NCBI RefSeq assembly: GCF_002979975.1
Contig: NZ_PCQD01000002.1
Coordinates: 434,001 to 498,000, forward strand
Source of the DNA: Pseudomonas sp. MYb185
Lineage (GTDB): Bacteria; Pseudomonadota; Gammaproteobacteria; Pseudomonadales; Pseudomonadaceae
Length of the DNA: 64,000 nucleotides
Direction: 5' to 3'
Every line of letters starts with the position of its first letter. Within the stretch, counting starts at the first letter, position 1. The notes under the pieces are model-generated. The model ran no database searches, was not told the origin of the DNA, and saw only the letters and a program-made list of their open reading frames with translations. The position numbers were made by a program, and so were the translations under genes. Of this stretch, positions 20,544 to 29,430 are shown piece after piece.

Positions 20544-21704
20544 ATGGATTTCAGCCTTGACCAGGAACTGCTGGAGCTGCAACAGCGCACCCGCGAGTTT
20601 ATCACCGAACAGGTCATCCCTCTGGAATTTGATAGCCGCCAGACACCCCACGGCCCCAGCGAGGAACTGCGCAATGAACTGGTCGAGCGGGCACGCAAGG
20701 TCGGCCTGCTGACCCCACATGCCTCCCGGGAATTGGGCGGTCTGGGTCTCAGCCACAGGGCCAAGGCGATTGTCTTCGAGGAAGCCGGCTACTCGCCACT
20801 GGGTCCGATTGCGCTGCATATCCACGCCCCTGACGAGGGCAACATCCACATGCTGGAAGCCATCGCCAACGAGGCGCAGAAGGATCGCTGGCTCAAGCCA
20901 ATGGTCGATGGCCGCATCCGCTCCTGTTTCGCCATGACCGAACCCAGCCCGGGTGCTGGCTCCGACCCCTCGATGCTGGCCACCACCGCAGTACGCGATG
21001 GTGACGATTACATCCTCAATGGTCGTAAATGGTTTATTACCGGCGCCACCGGTGCCAGCGTCGCCATCATCATGGCCCGCACCGAAGACGGCAACGCTAC
21101 CATGTTCCTCAGCGATACCGACCAGCCCGGCTTCAAGGTCGAACGCATGATGGATTCGCTGGACAGCTGCTTTACCGGCGGCCACGGCGTGGTGGATATC
21201 GAGAATCTGCGGGTTCCGGCGGAAAATGTGCTGGGCGAAGTCGGCAAGGGCTTCCGTTATGCCCAGGTACGCCTGGCCCCGGCGCGCCTGACCCACTGCA
21301 TGCGCTGGCTCGGTGCCGCCCGCCGCGCCCACGATATCGCCACCGAGTATGCCCGCACCCGCGAGTCCTTCGGTCGTCCGCTGGGTGAGCATCAGGGCGT
21401 CGGTTTCATGCTCGCGGATAATGAGCTGGACCTGCATACTACCCGCCTGGCAGTGTGGCATTGCGCCTGGGTACTGGATCAGGGTGAGCGTGGCAATCTC
21501 GAATCGAGCATGGCCAAGGTACTCAGTTCCGAGGCCATCTGGCGCGTGGTGGATCGCTCGGTACAGATTCTTGGCGGCCAGGGCGTCACCGGGGAGAAGA
21601 TCGTCGAACGCATCTTCCGGGACGTGCGTCCATTCCGTATCTACGACGGTCCCAGCGAAGTGCACCGCATGAGCATTGCCAGAAAACTGCTGGCCGGCAA
21701 GTAA
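20544..21704 (+). CDS. Acyl-CoA dehydrogenase, LvaC/ACAD10-11-like
   Basis: A 386-residue acyl-CoA dehydrogenase with the usual N-terminal, middle and C-terminal domains and FAD-binding FAMTEPSPGAGSDPS near residue 130. The C-terminal end carries YDGPSEVHR (Y367-R375). Where classical enzymes have a catalytic Glu (Y-E-G-T), this has Asp, the pattern of ACAD10/11 and LvaC. Those enzymes remove phosphate from a 4-phosphoacyl-CoA and shift the hydroxyl group rather than simply oxidising. AGGAGAAG precedes the ATG. It completes the Lva-like trio. Confidence 0.85.
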   Translation: MDFSLDQELLELQQRTREFITEQVIPLEFDSRQTPHGPSEELRNELVERARKVGLLTPHASRELGGLGLSHRAKAIVFEEAGYSPLGPIALHIHAPDEGNIHMLEAIANEAQKDRWLKPMVDGRIRSCFAMTEPSPGAGSDPSMLATTAVRDGDDYILNGRKWFITGATGASVAIIMARTEDGNATMFLSDTDQPGFKVERMMDSLDSCFTGGHGVVDIENLRVPAENVLGEVGKGFRYAQVRLAPARLTHCMRWLGAARRAHDIATEYARTRESFGRPLGEHQGVGFMLADNELDLHTTRLAVWHCAWVLDQGERGNLESSMAKVLSSEAIWRVVDRSVQILGGQGVTGEKIVERIFRDVRPFRIYDGPSEVHRMSIARKLLAGK

Positions 21705-21742
21705 ACTCCGTTGCAACACCCCTGGTGTGAGGTGTTGGGCTT

Positions 21743-21781
21743 GGGCCACTGATCTTGTACTTAGTCAGTTGGCCCTTTTTT
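21743..21781 (+). terminator. Intrinsic terminator inside the catabolic operon
   Basis: A stem of 10 bp with one bulge (21743-21752 with 21765-21775) is followed by seven T residues. It lies between the acyl-CoA dehydrogenase stop and the thiolase start, only about 28 bp before the thiolase ATG. That leaves no room for a full promoter, so thiolase expression should depend on read-through. Confidence 0.72.
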
Positions 21782-21808
21782 ATTCGATTGAGCCTGAAGG
21801 TATAAGTC

Positions 21809-22996
21809 ATGACACAACGTCAGATCTATGTTGTAGGAGCAGCCCGCACCGCCATTGGCAGCTTTGGCGGTAGCCTGAAAGATAAACCCCTGACCGAGAT
21901 CGCCACCACCGCGGTCAGTGCCGCCCTGACCCGCTCCGGGGTTGATCCTGAAGCGGTCGGCCATGTGGTCATGGGCAACGTGATTCCAACCGAACCCAGG
22001 GATGCCTATCTCAGCCGGGTAGCCGCCATGGACTCGGGTATTCCCAAGGAAACCCCGGCGTTCAACGTCAACCGCCTGTGCGGCTCGGGCTTGCAGGCCA
22101 TCATCTCCGCAGCCCAGTCGATCCTGCTGGGCGATACCGATATCGCCATTGGCGGCGGCGCGGAAAGCATGAGCCGTGGCCCCTTCATCATGCCGGCCAT
22201 GCGCTGGGGTGCGCGGCTGGGCGACGCCCAGGCAGTGGATTACATGAACGGCATCCTGCACGATCCCTGGCAGCGCATCCACATGGGTGTGACCGCCGAG
22301 AACGTCGCCAAACGCTACAACATCAGCCGCGAGGCCCAGGATGAACTGGCTCTGGAAAGCCAACGCCGCGCTGCCCGCGCCCGGGCCAAAGGCTATTTCA
22401 CCGAGCAGATAGTGCCGGTGGAAATCCGCACCCGCAAGGGCGTGATCATCTTCGATAGCGACGAGCATATCCGTGAGGATGTCAGCCTGGAACAACTGGC
22501 CGGCATGAAACCGGTATTCCAGCGCGACAACGGTAGCGTCACCCCCGGCAACGCCTCCGGCCTCAACGACGGCGCCGCCGCCCTGGTACTGGCCGAAGAA
22601 CAGGCCGTCAAACGGCACAACCTGACCCCCATGGCTCGCCTGGTCGGCTATGCCCACGCCGGTGTCGAACCAGAATACATGGGTATCGGCCCGATCCCCG
22701 CCACCCGTCTGGTGCTGGAACGTACCGGTCTGAGTCTGGCAGACATTGACCTGATCGAGGCCAACGAAGCCTTTGCCGCCCAAGCCTGCGCCGTGGTGCA
22801 GGAGCTGGGGCTGAACCCGGAGATCGTCAACCCCAATGGCTCGGGCATTTCCCTCGGTCACCCAGTAGGTGCCACCGGCGCAATCATCAGCACCAAAGCC
22901 ATCTACGAGCTGCAACGCACCGGCGGACGCTATGCGCTGGTCACCATGTGCATCGGTGGCGGTCAGGGTATCGCCGCCATTTTCGAACGTGTCTGA
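21809..22996 (+). CDS. Acetyl-CoA acetyltransferase / 3-ketoacyl-CoA thiolase
   Basis: A 395-residue canonical thiolase. The nucleophile Cys91 lies in RLCGSGLQ, and the C-terminal half has GHPVGATG and the second active-site cysteine in CIGGGQG. It would carry out thiolytic cleavage of 3-ketoacyl-CoA, releasing acetyl-CoA (or propionyl-CoA from odd chains). GAAGG precedes the ATG. It sits directly after an intrinsic terminator, so it may be made at lower levels than the Lva-like trio. Confidence 0.92.
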   Translation: MTQRQIYVVGAARTAIGSFGGSLKDKPLTEIATTAVSAALTRSGVDPEAVGHVVMGNVIPTEPRDAYLSRVAAMDSGIPKETPAFNVNRLCGSGLQAIISAAQSILLGDTDIAIGGGAESMSRGPFIMPAMRWGARLGDAQAVDYMNGILHDPWQRIHMGVTAENVAKRYNISREAQDELALESQRRAARARAKGYFTEQIVPVEIRTRKGVIIFDSDEHIREDVSLEQLAGMKPVFQRDNGSVTPGNASGLNDGAAALVLAEEQAVKRHNLTPMARLVGYAHAGVEPEYMGIGPIPATRLVLERTGLSLADIDLIEANEAFAAQACAVVQELGLNPEIVNPNGSGISLGHPVGATGAIISTKAIYELQRTGGRYALVTMCIGGGQGIAAIFERV

Positions 22997-23029
22997 AATC
23001 CATCCAGGATATAGCAGGAGAATAACAAC

Positions 23030-23884
23030 ATGAGCATTCGTACCGTTGGCGTGATTGGCGCCGGTACCATGGGCAACGGCATCGCCCAGGTCTGCGCCGC
23101 AGCCGGCTTCCAGGTCACTCTGGTCGATATCAACGAGGCAGCACTGGAACGTGCTCTGCAGACCATCGATCGCAGCCTTGATCGGCTGGTACAGAAGGAA
23201 AAACTGGGTAGCGAAGACAAGCAGCAGGCGCTGGGCAATATCCGCACCACCACCGAGCTGGCGGCACTGGAATCCGCTGACCTGGTAATCGAGGCCGCTT
23301 CCGAAGCGGAACCGGTCAAACTGTCGCTGATCCGTCAAATCGATGAGATCGTCTCCGCGCAGGCAATCATCGCCACCAACACCTCCTCCATCTCCATCAC
23401 CCGTCTGGCGGCGGCCAGCAACAATCCGGAGCGGGTGATCGGTATGCACTTCTTCAACCCTGTGCCGGTCATGGCACTGGTCGAGCTGATTGGCGGTCTG
23501 CAGACCAACGAAGCCACTCGTCAGGCTGCCACCGAGTTTGTCAGTGACATCCACAAGACCGCCATCACTGTGCGCAACAGTGCCGGTTTTGCGGTCAACC
23601 GCATTCTGGTGCCGATGATCAACGAAGCCGTGTTCGTACTGCAGGAGGGGATCGCCAGTGCGGAGGATATCGACCTGGGCATGCGCCTGGGCTGCAGCCA
23701 TCCGATCGGTCCACTGGCGCTGGCCGACCTGATTGGCCTGGATACTCTGCTGGCGGTGATGGATGTGTTCTATACCAGCTTCAACGACAGCAAATACCGC
23801 CCTGCCCCGCTGCTGCGGGAAATGGTCGAAGCGGGCTACCTTGGTCGCAAGAGCGGTCAGGGCTTCTACCACTACCCGGCCTGA
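23030..23884 (+). CDS. 3-hydroxyacyl-CoA dehydrogenase (3-hydroxybutyryl-CoA type)
   Basis: A 284-residue NAD(P)-dependent enzyme that oxidises 3-hydroxyacyl-CoA to 3-ketoacyl-CoA. The N-terminal Rossmann motif is GAGTMGNGIAQ, followed by the catalytic region GMHFFNPVPVM and the C-terminal helical domain. It is single-function and of typical length. It lies between thiolase and enoyl-CoA hydratase genes with AGGAG-type ribosome sites, so the three form a complete late beta-oxidation set. Confidence 0.93.
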   Translation: MSIRTVGVIGAGTMGNGIAQVCAAAGFQVTLVDINEAALERALQTIDRSLDRLVQKEKLGSEDKQQALGNIRTTTELAALESADLVIEAASEAEPVKLSLIRQIDEIVSAQAIIATNTSSISITRLAAASNNPERVIGMHFFNPVPVMALVELIGGLQTNEATRQAATEFVSDIHKTAITVRNSAGFAVNRILVPMINEAVFVLQEGIASAEDIDLGMRLGCSHPIGPLALADLIGLDTLLAVMDVFYTSFNDSKYRPAPLLREMVEAGYLGRKSGQGFYHYPA

Positions 23885-23928
23885 GTGCCGGGTAGTTCCA
23901 TGACCAGCTCAATGAAAAGGAGAGAGCC

Positions 23929-24690
23929 ATGTCTGATGCGCCCTTGACCCTGGAGCGTTCCGGCAAACTGCTGCACCTGCAATTCAACCGCCCGGCCTCG
24001 CTGAATGCCATCGACAGCGCCATGGCCGAGGCCTTCCTCGGTGCAGTCACCGAGGCTGTGGCGGATGATGCAATTCGCGTCATCATCCTCAGCGGCGCCG
24101 GACGCTCGTTCATGGCCGGAGGGGATATCGCCCAGTTCAGCCGTGATCCAGGCAGCATTCCGGACAGCCTAATCGAACCGATGAACAAGGCCATCCTGCT
24201 GCTCAGTGGTAGCGACAAGCTGGTGCTGGGTAGCGTGCAGGGGCCAGTCGCCGGTGCCGGCATGAGCCTGGCACTGGTCTGCGACCTGCTGATTGCCGCG
24301 GACAATACCCGCTTCAGCTTTGCCTATACTGCGCTGGCCGCCAGTGGCGATCTGGGTATCAGCTGGAGCCTGCCGCGCCTGCTGGGCCTGCGTAACGCCA
24401 TGGGCGTGGCGCTGCTGGGCGACAGCATCAAGGCCGATGAAGCGCAACGTCTCGGGCTGGTCAATCGGGTAGTAGCCGCAGAACAGCTGGCAGAACAAAC
24501 GCTGAACCTGGCCAACCAGCTGGCGGAACTACCGGCACTGGCCAGCGCCAGCATCAAGCGACTGATGCAGGCCGCAGTGCAACAGGACCTGGGCAGCCAG
24601 CTGGCCGCCGAGAAACAGGCCTTCAGCCAATGCATCGAGCAACCGGAGTTCCACACCGCCGTTGCCGGATTCCTGGCCAAACGCAAGTAG
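23929..24690 (+). CDS. Enoyl-CoA hydratase/isomerase family protein (PaaG-like)
   Basis: A 253-residue crotonase-fold protein. The oxyanion-hole segments are AGGDIAQF near residue 65 and GPVAGAGMSLAL near residue 107. Where a true hydratase has the second catalytic Glu, this has D141 in SGDLGISWSLPR. That matches the PDGG-x-SW-x-LPR pattern of PaaG-type isomerases more than that of hydratases. It is therefore likely to shift a double bond or open a strained ring in a CoA ester, with hydratase as the alternative. Last gene of the plus-strand operon. Confidence 0.82.
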   Translation: MSDAPLTLERSGKLLHLQFNRPASLNAIDSAMAEAFLGAVTEAVADDAIRVIILSGAGRSFMAGGDIAQFSRDPGSIPDSLIEPMNKAILLLSGSDKLVLGSVQGPVAGAGMSLALVCDLLIAADNTRFSFAYTALAASGDLGISWSLPRLLGLRNAMGVALLGDSIKADEAQRLGLVNRVVAAEQLAEQTLNLANQLAELPALASASIKRLMQAAVQQDLGSQLAAEKQAFSQCIEQPEFHTAVAGFLAKRK

Positions 24691-24732
24691 CCACCAGGCC
24701 ACTGGCGTAGCAGGTGCGCTCCACCCCGGGTT

Positions 24733-24750
24733 GGCGAGCGTCTGCTCGCC
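24733..24750. terminator. Hairpin between convergent operons
   Basis: A 7-bp perfect stem (24733-24739 with 24744-24750) with a 4-nt loop sits between the ends of the plus-strand operon and the minus-strand transporter gene. It has no clear T tract, so it is only a candidate bidirectional terminator. Confidence 0.45.
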
Positions 24751-24793
24751 GACAGCCTTCAGCAACTGCACATCCGCGGCATGACGAAGGGAG

Positions 24794-25684
24794 CTACCCT
24801 CCGCTTCCAGCCGCCCGCCTTGCCCTCGGCTGCCACTGGTGCAGCAACAGTCCCAGGCCAATCAGCAGTGCGCCAAACCACACACCGGGCGGCAATTGCT
24901 CGGCATTGAACAGCTTGCCCACCACCAGCGCCAGCAGGGGTGTAATCACCAGAATCAACGCCACCGATGCCGAACTCATATGGCGGATGATGTAGTAGTA
25001 CATGGCAAAGCCCACTACCGAGCCGAGCACGCCCAGATAGGCAATCGACAGGCTGGCGCGCAGGCTCAGTTGCGCTGGCCAGCCTGCATCATCGAAGCAC
25101 CACAGCAGCAGGAACAGCGGCGCCGCCACCAGCAGAGAACCAGTGGTGGTAGCCATGGGATGGCTATCATCGGCAATCACCTTCATACCGACCAGTGAAG
25201 CGGAGTTGCACACCACGCCGAGCAGCAGGGCCACGACGCCGGCGGCAAAGCCCGCATGCAAGCTCAGACCCTGATCGAGAAACACCACGCCCAATCCAGC
25301 CAGGCCAAGCAGCATGCCCGATAGTCGGGCCGGACTGAAGCTGTTCTCCCCCAGCCACCAGGCCGCCAGCGCACTGGTCATCAAGGGCGACAATCCAAAG
25401 ATCACCGACATCAAGCCTGATTCAATACGGGTAGAAGCCCAATAGACACAGCTCATGGCAAGAAAGATTCCCAGACCCGCGCAGCAATAGCTGCGCAGTG
25501 CCTGGGCATGCAAGGGTAGAGGAATACGCCAGAGCACCAGTACCAGCAGCGCACAGATCAGCGCCATGAGCATGCGCAGCATGGCGGCAAAGCTGAAGCT
25601 GCTATCCAGCGTCCCCCACTGAATCGCCAGCGGGGTGGTGGCCCAGATGGCGACTACCCCAAGATAGGCCAGTGACACCGGCAT
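24794..25684 (-). CDS. EamA/DMT-family membrane transporter
   Basis: A 296-residue inner-membrane protein with ten predicted hydrophobic segments in two EamA repeats, typical of drug/metabolite transporters. It starts 7 bp after the reductase gene ends, so it is the last gene of the operon led by the DUF35/thiolase pair. A role in export or import of a pathway intermediate is plausible. The family is too broad to name the substrate. Confidence 0.85.
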   Translation of the reverse strand: MPVSLAYLGVVAIWATTPLAIQWGTLDSSFSFAAMLRMLMALICALLVLVLWRIPLPLHAQALRSYCCAGLGIFLAMSCVYWASTRIESGLMSVIFGLSPLMTSALAAWWLGENSFSPARLSGMLLGLAGLGVVFLDQGLSLHAGFAAGVVALLLGVVCNSASLVGMKVIADDSHPMATTTGSLLVAAPLFLLLWCFDDAGWPAQLSLRASLSIAYLGVLGSVVGFAMYYYIIRHMSSASVALILVITPLLALVVGKLFNAEQLPPGVWFGALLIGLGLLLHQWQPRARRAAGSGG

Positions 25685-25691
25685 GGGCAGA

Positions 25692-26660
25692 TCAGAGATC
25701 CAGAACCAGGCGTTTACCCGCTACGCCACGGGAACAGCACGGGGTAAACCAGCCTTCCTCGTTACGCTCCTCATCGCTCAATACCTGATCCCGGTGATGC
25801 ACCTCACCTTCCAGTACCCGGGTAATGCAGGCACCGCAGATGCCCTGCTCGCAGGAGGTCATGATGCCCACACCCGCCTGGTCCAGCACTGAAACGATGG
25901 TGTCATCTTCACCAATAGTGAATACCTGCCCGGTGCTGGCTACCTGTACCTCGAAACTTTCATCTTCGCTGGTATCGATTTCCTTGGCGCTGAAGAACTC
26001 GTAGTGGATACGCTCATCATCCCAGCCGGCAGCTCTGGCGCTGGCCAGAACGAAGTCGATAAAACCACCCGGCCCGCAGACATACAGATGGGTATCATCC
26101 GACTGCTGTTGCAGCACCGCAGCCAGATCCAGCTTTTGCTCGTCAGCACCGTCATCAAAATGCAGCTGCACCCGGTCGGCATAGGCCGCGTTCTGGATCT
26201 GCTCACGGAACGCCATGCGCTCCGGGCTGCGGGCGCAATAGTGCATGCTGAACTCGGCATCAGTACGCGCCAGCCGCTCGGCCATGCACAGGATGGGGGT
26301 CACGCCAATACCACCAGCCAGCAGCAGCGAGCGCTTCGCGCTGGGCACCAGCGGAAACAGGTTACGAGGCTGACTGATACGGATTTCCTGACCTTCCTGC
26401 AGCTCATCATGCACGGCAATCGAGCCGCCCCGGGAAGCCGGGTCACGCAGCACGCCAATCACGTAACGGTGCTGTTCCGATGAGTCATTGCACAGTGAAT
26501 ACTGGCGCAACAGGCCGGGACGTACTTCCACATCGATATGCGAGCCGGCACTGAAGGGGGGCAGGCTGCTGCCATCCAGTGCGGCCAATTCCAGGGTGAC
26601 AATGTCGCGAGCTGCCGAGGCCTTGCGTGCGATTCTTACTTTGAGTGTGGTGGTATCCAT
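25692..26660 (-). CDS. Phthalate-dioxygenase-reductase-type flavoprotein with 2Fe-2S
   Basis: A 322-residue single-chain reductase. The N-terminal flavin domain has RQYSL near residue 53, the NAD domain has AGGIGVTP near residue 114, and the C-terminal plant-type ferredoxin domain has CxxxxCxxC (in CEQGICGAC) plus a distant Cys near residue 308. This is the layout of PDR/VanB reductases, which pass electrons from NAD(P)H to a Rieske oxygenase. It is the only such reductase in the window and no separate ferredoxin gene is visible. It may therefore serve all three Rieske alpha subunits here. Confidence 0.92.
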   Translation of the reverse strand: MDTTTLKVRIARKASAARDIVTLELAALDGSSLPPFSAGSHIDVEVRPGLLRQYSLCNDSSEQHRYVIGVLRDPASRGGSIAVHDELQEGQEIRISQPRNLFPLVPSAKRSLLLAGGIGVTPILCMAERLARTDAEFSMHYCARSPERMAFREQIQNAAYADRVQLHFDDGADEQKLDLAAVLQQQSDDTHLYVCGPGGFIDFVLASARAAGWDDERIHYEFFSAKEIDTSEDESFEVQVASTGQVFTIGEDDTIVSVLDQAGVGIMTSCEQGICGACITRVLEGEVHHRDQVLSDEERNEEGWFTPCCSRGVAGKRLVLDL

Positions 26661-26671
26661 GATTTCATCCG

Positions 26672-28318
26672 TTATTGTGCGACGGCGGTCTGCTGTTCGA
26701 GGCGTGCGCGGATATCGGCTCGCAACTGATCCTTACGTACCTTGCCGGAGGCGGTACGCGGAAAGTCGTCCAGCACCACCAACTGCTCGGGGATCTTCTG
26801 CCGTGCCACGCCGCTGTCACTGACCATCTCGACCATCTGCACCAGCGACAGCTGCTGCCCGTCACGCAGTATCACGTAGGCACAGAGGGTTTCGCCCAGA
26901 CGCATATGCGGCATGGATACTACCGCAGCCTCATGCACCTGGGGCAACTGGTGCAGGATATCCTCCACTTCCTTGGCGCTGATCTTCTCACCGCCACGGT
27001 TGATCAGATCCTTCTTGCGCCCGGTAATGACAATCGCATTGTCGCGAGTCAGGCGGCCCAGATCGCCAGTGGCAAAATAGCCCTCAGCATCGAAGCTGCC
27101 GGCATTCTGCTGCGCATCGGCATAACCGAGGAACATGGCGGCGCCCTTGATCATCAACTCTCCTTCCGCGCCGGCGGGGACTTCGTGGCCCGCGTCATCC
27201 ACCACCTTGACCTGGTAACCATGCACCTCGCCATCCGTGGTCGCAGCCAGTTCCAGCTGCTCCTCACCGACAAAGCCCAGGGTCACCAGCGGCACCTCGC
27301 TGGAGCCGAATACGCGGAACGCACGGCAGCGCTCGAATACCTCAGCGGCACGGTAGATCAGTGCCGGCGGTACTTCGGCGCCACCACAGGCAAAGGCCTG
27401 CAAGGACGGCAGCCGACGCCCGTGCTGTTCAGCCTGGGTCAACAGTTCATGCAAAAACGGCGTAGCGCCGAGACTCACACTGACCTGTTCGCGATCAATG
27501 ATTTCCAATGCTTCGCGGGCATCCCAGCGATCCATGAACACCGTGCGGCTGGGCAGGTAGAAGGGCAACTCCAGACCGCTGAGCCCGGTTACATGGGTCA
27601 CCGGCGAGGCCATCAAAAGGGTACCGCCCTGCCCCCGGGTCCAGTGCTCGAAACCACGCTTGAGGCGCAACGGGCCGGTATTGTGTGAGTGCAGCACAGC
27701 CTTGGGCCGCCCCGTGGTGCCGGAGGTATAGAGCACCAGCTTGACTCCATTGGCATCCACCACCGGCAGGCTCACCGCCGGCTCGGCTTCAGCCACCAGC
27801 GCCGCATAATCCAGCGCCTGGCTCTGCTCACCCCGTACACAGCAGAGCAAGTGCAGCTGCGGCAGCTCGCCCTGCAGACGCTGCATCATCGCGGCAAAAT
27901 CAAAACCACGGTACTGCTGCGGGAAGAAAGCCGCCTTGACCCTGGCGTCGGCCAGCATGAAGCTGACTTCGGCATCCCGGTAGATAGGCACAATGGGCAC
28001 AATCACCAGGCCCAGCAGGCTGGCGGCCAGGTCGATGACAGCGGACTCACGCCAGTTGGGCAGTTGGAAACTGATGGCATCCCCGGCGGCCAACCCTCGA
28101 CGTTGCAGGGCACCGGCCAGCAGTCTGGCTTCCTGCAACAGTTCACTGACGGTGCAGGATTGCCCCTCAAATACATGGGTAATGCGCTGCGGATCATGGG
28201 CAGCTATCTCCGCGGCCATTTCGGCAATGGTCCTGTTCAGCCACTCGCCGCTGGCCTGGCCCTGCTCCAGTCGCTGCTGGCTCAATTCAATGTTCCAGCC
28301 ACTGATATCTCTATTCAT
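26672..28318 (-). CDS. Acyl-CoA synthetase (AMP-forming)
   Basis: A 548-residue adenylate-forming ligase with ATP loop YTSGTTGRPKAV near residue 180, GDLGRL, the hinge GRKKDLINRGGEKIS near residue 435, and the C-terminal catalytic lysine in ASGKVRKD. Its closest look-alikes are cyclohexanecarboxylate-CoA and medium-chain ligases. It is placed next to a dehydrogenase pair and would activate a carboxylic acid side chain or ring acid of the substrate. I use the ATG at 28318, with GGGG upstream, instead of a TTG at 28339. Confidence 0.88.
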   Translation of the reverse strand: MNRDISGWNIELSQQRLEQGQASGEWLNRTIAEMAAEIAAHDPQRITHVFEGQSCTVSELLQEARLLAGALQRRGLAAGDAISFQLPNWRESAVIDLAASLLGLVIVPIVPIYRDAEVSFMLADARVKAAFFPQQYRGFDFAAMMQRLQGELPQLHLLCCVRGEQSQALDYAALVAEAEPAVSLPVVDANGVKLVLYTSGTTGRPKAVLHSHNTGPLRLKRGFEHWTRGQGGTLLMASPVTHVTGLSGLELPFYLPSRTVFMDRWDAREALEIIDREQVSVSLGATPFLHELLTQAEQHGRRLPSLQAFACGGAEVPPALIYRAAEVFERCRAFRVFGSSEVPLVTLGFVGEEQLELAATTDGEVHGYQVKVVDDAGHEVPAGAEGELMIKGAAMFLGYADAQQNAGSFDAEGYFATGDLGRLTRDNAIVITGRKKDLINRGGEKISAKEVEDILHQLPQVHEAAVVSMPHMRLGETLCAYVILRDGQQLSLVQMVEMVSDSGVARQKIPEQLVVLDDFPRTASGKVRKDQLRADIRARLEQQTAVAQ

Positions 28319-28341
28319 TATTGTTACCCCACTGGACAATC

Positions 28342-29430
28342 TCAGGCTGCCGTCAGACTCTGTTCCACAAAACGCAGGAAGTGTTTATCACGACCACCCA
28401 ACAGGCTGTTGAGCAGCATCACCCGGCGGAAGTAGTGGCTGACATCCAGCTCCTCGGTGATCCCCAGACCGCCGTGCAGCTGCACCGCCTCGTTGGCTAC
28501 CTTGCGCGCCGCATCACTGATATAGCTGCGCGCTCCACTGACCAGTCGTGCACGCTCTGCTGCGGGCCCGGTCAATGCCTGTTGCGCAGCCTGGGTCAAC
28601 GCGTGGGTTTCCTGCTGCAACAGGTACAGATCGGCCATGCGGTGCTGCAACGCCTGATTCACCGCCAGTGGCCTGCCGAACTGTTTACGCATCTTGAGGT
28701 ACTCATTGGTGGTGTGCAGCAGAGCATCGATCATGCCGCAGGCTTCCGCGCACAGGGCAACGTTGGCCTCATCCAGCAACAGTTGCAGGTTGTCCGCTAC
28801 GCTCAGGCCGTTATTCGGCGTCGCCAGCAGCTCGACCTGGGCATTATCAAAACTGATACTGGCAGCGCCACGACCATCCAGCAGGCGCGCAGCAGTGCGC
28901 TGTACCCGGGACTGGTCAGTATTGACCAGGCATAGATGCAGTTGGCCCTGGGCATCCTGCGCCGCCACCAGCAGACCATTCGCCGCATCGCCATGCATGA
29001 CCAACGGAATGCGCCCGCTCAGACGGTTATCTTCCAGCTGGCATTGATGAGCATGCTCCACAGCACAGCTCAGCACCACTTCACCTGAGGCGAGCCCGGC
29101 CAGCAGCCGCTCACGTTGCTCACCATTGCCCAGCCGTGCCACCAGCCGGGTAGCCAGCACGGCACTCATCAGAAAGGGTTCCTGCAGCAGTGCCTTGCCG
29201 GCCACCTCCATCAACGCGCCAACTACCGCCGCATCGCCATCCAGACCGTCATTCTCGGTTGGCAGGCACAGGGAGAGAAAGCCGAATTCGGCCAGCTCCG
29301 CCCAGATCTGCTGACTGAAGCTGCCCGGCTCCCGCATACGCTCCAGCCGCTGCAGGAAGCTGTAGTTATCTTCCATATAGCGCTCCAGGCTGTTGCGGAG
29401 CATGCCAATGGTTTCAATATCGGTTGTCAT
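28342..29430 (-). CDS. Acyl-CoA dehydrogenase, small-subunit type
   Basis: A 362-residue divergent acyl-CoA dehydrogenase, similar in style to small subunits such as PimD or the partner chains of heteromeric steroid dehydrogenases. The helical segments and the C-terminal QLHGGLGITEELDVSHYFRR are present. The FAD-binding middle region is poorly conserved. It overlaps the large-subunit gene by 4 bp (ATGA), which points to a 1:1 complex. The catalytic acid cannot be assigned with confidence; E227 in CAEACGM is a candidate. Confidence 0.82.
   Translation of the reverse strand: MTTDIETIGMLRNSLERYMEDNYSFLQRLERMREPGSFSQQIWAELAEFGFLSLCLPTENDGLDGDAAVVGALMEVAGKALLQEPFLMSAVLATRLVARLGNGEQRERLLAGLASGEVVLSCAVEHAHQCQLEDNRLSGRIPLVMHGDAANGLLVAAQDAQGQLHLCLVNTDQSRVQRTAARLLDGRGAASISFDNAQVELLATPNNGLSVADNLQLLLDEANVALCAEACGMIDALLHTTNEYLKMRKQFGRPLAVNQALQHRMADLYLLQQETHALTQAAQQALTGPAAERARLVSGARSYISDAARKVANEAVQLHGGLGITEELDVSHYFRRVMLLNSLLGGRDKHFLRFVEQSLTAA

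Noticed and set aside
21761-23872. Open frame of about 703 codons antisense to thiolase and 3-hydroxyacyl-CoA dehydrogenase
   Set aside because: It spans two well-defined genes and their spacer and shows only the reversed codon pattern of these genes.
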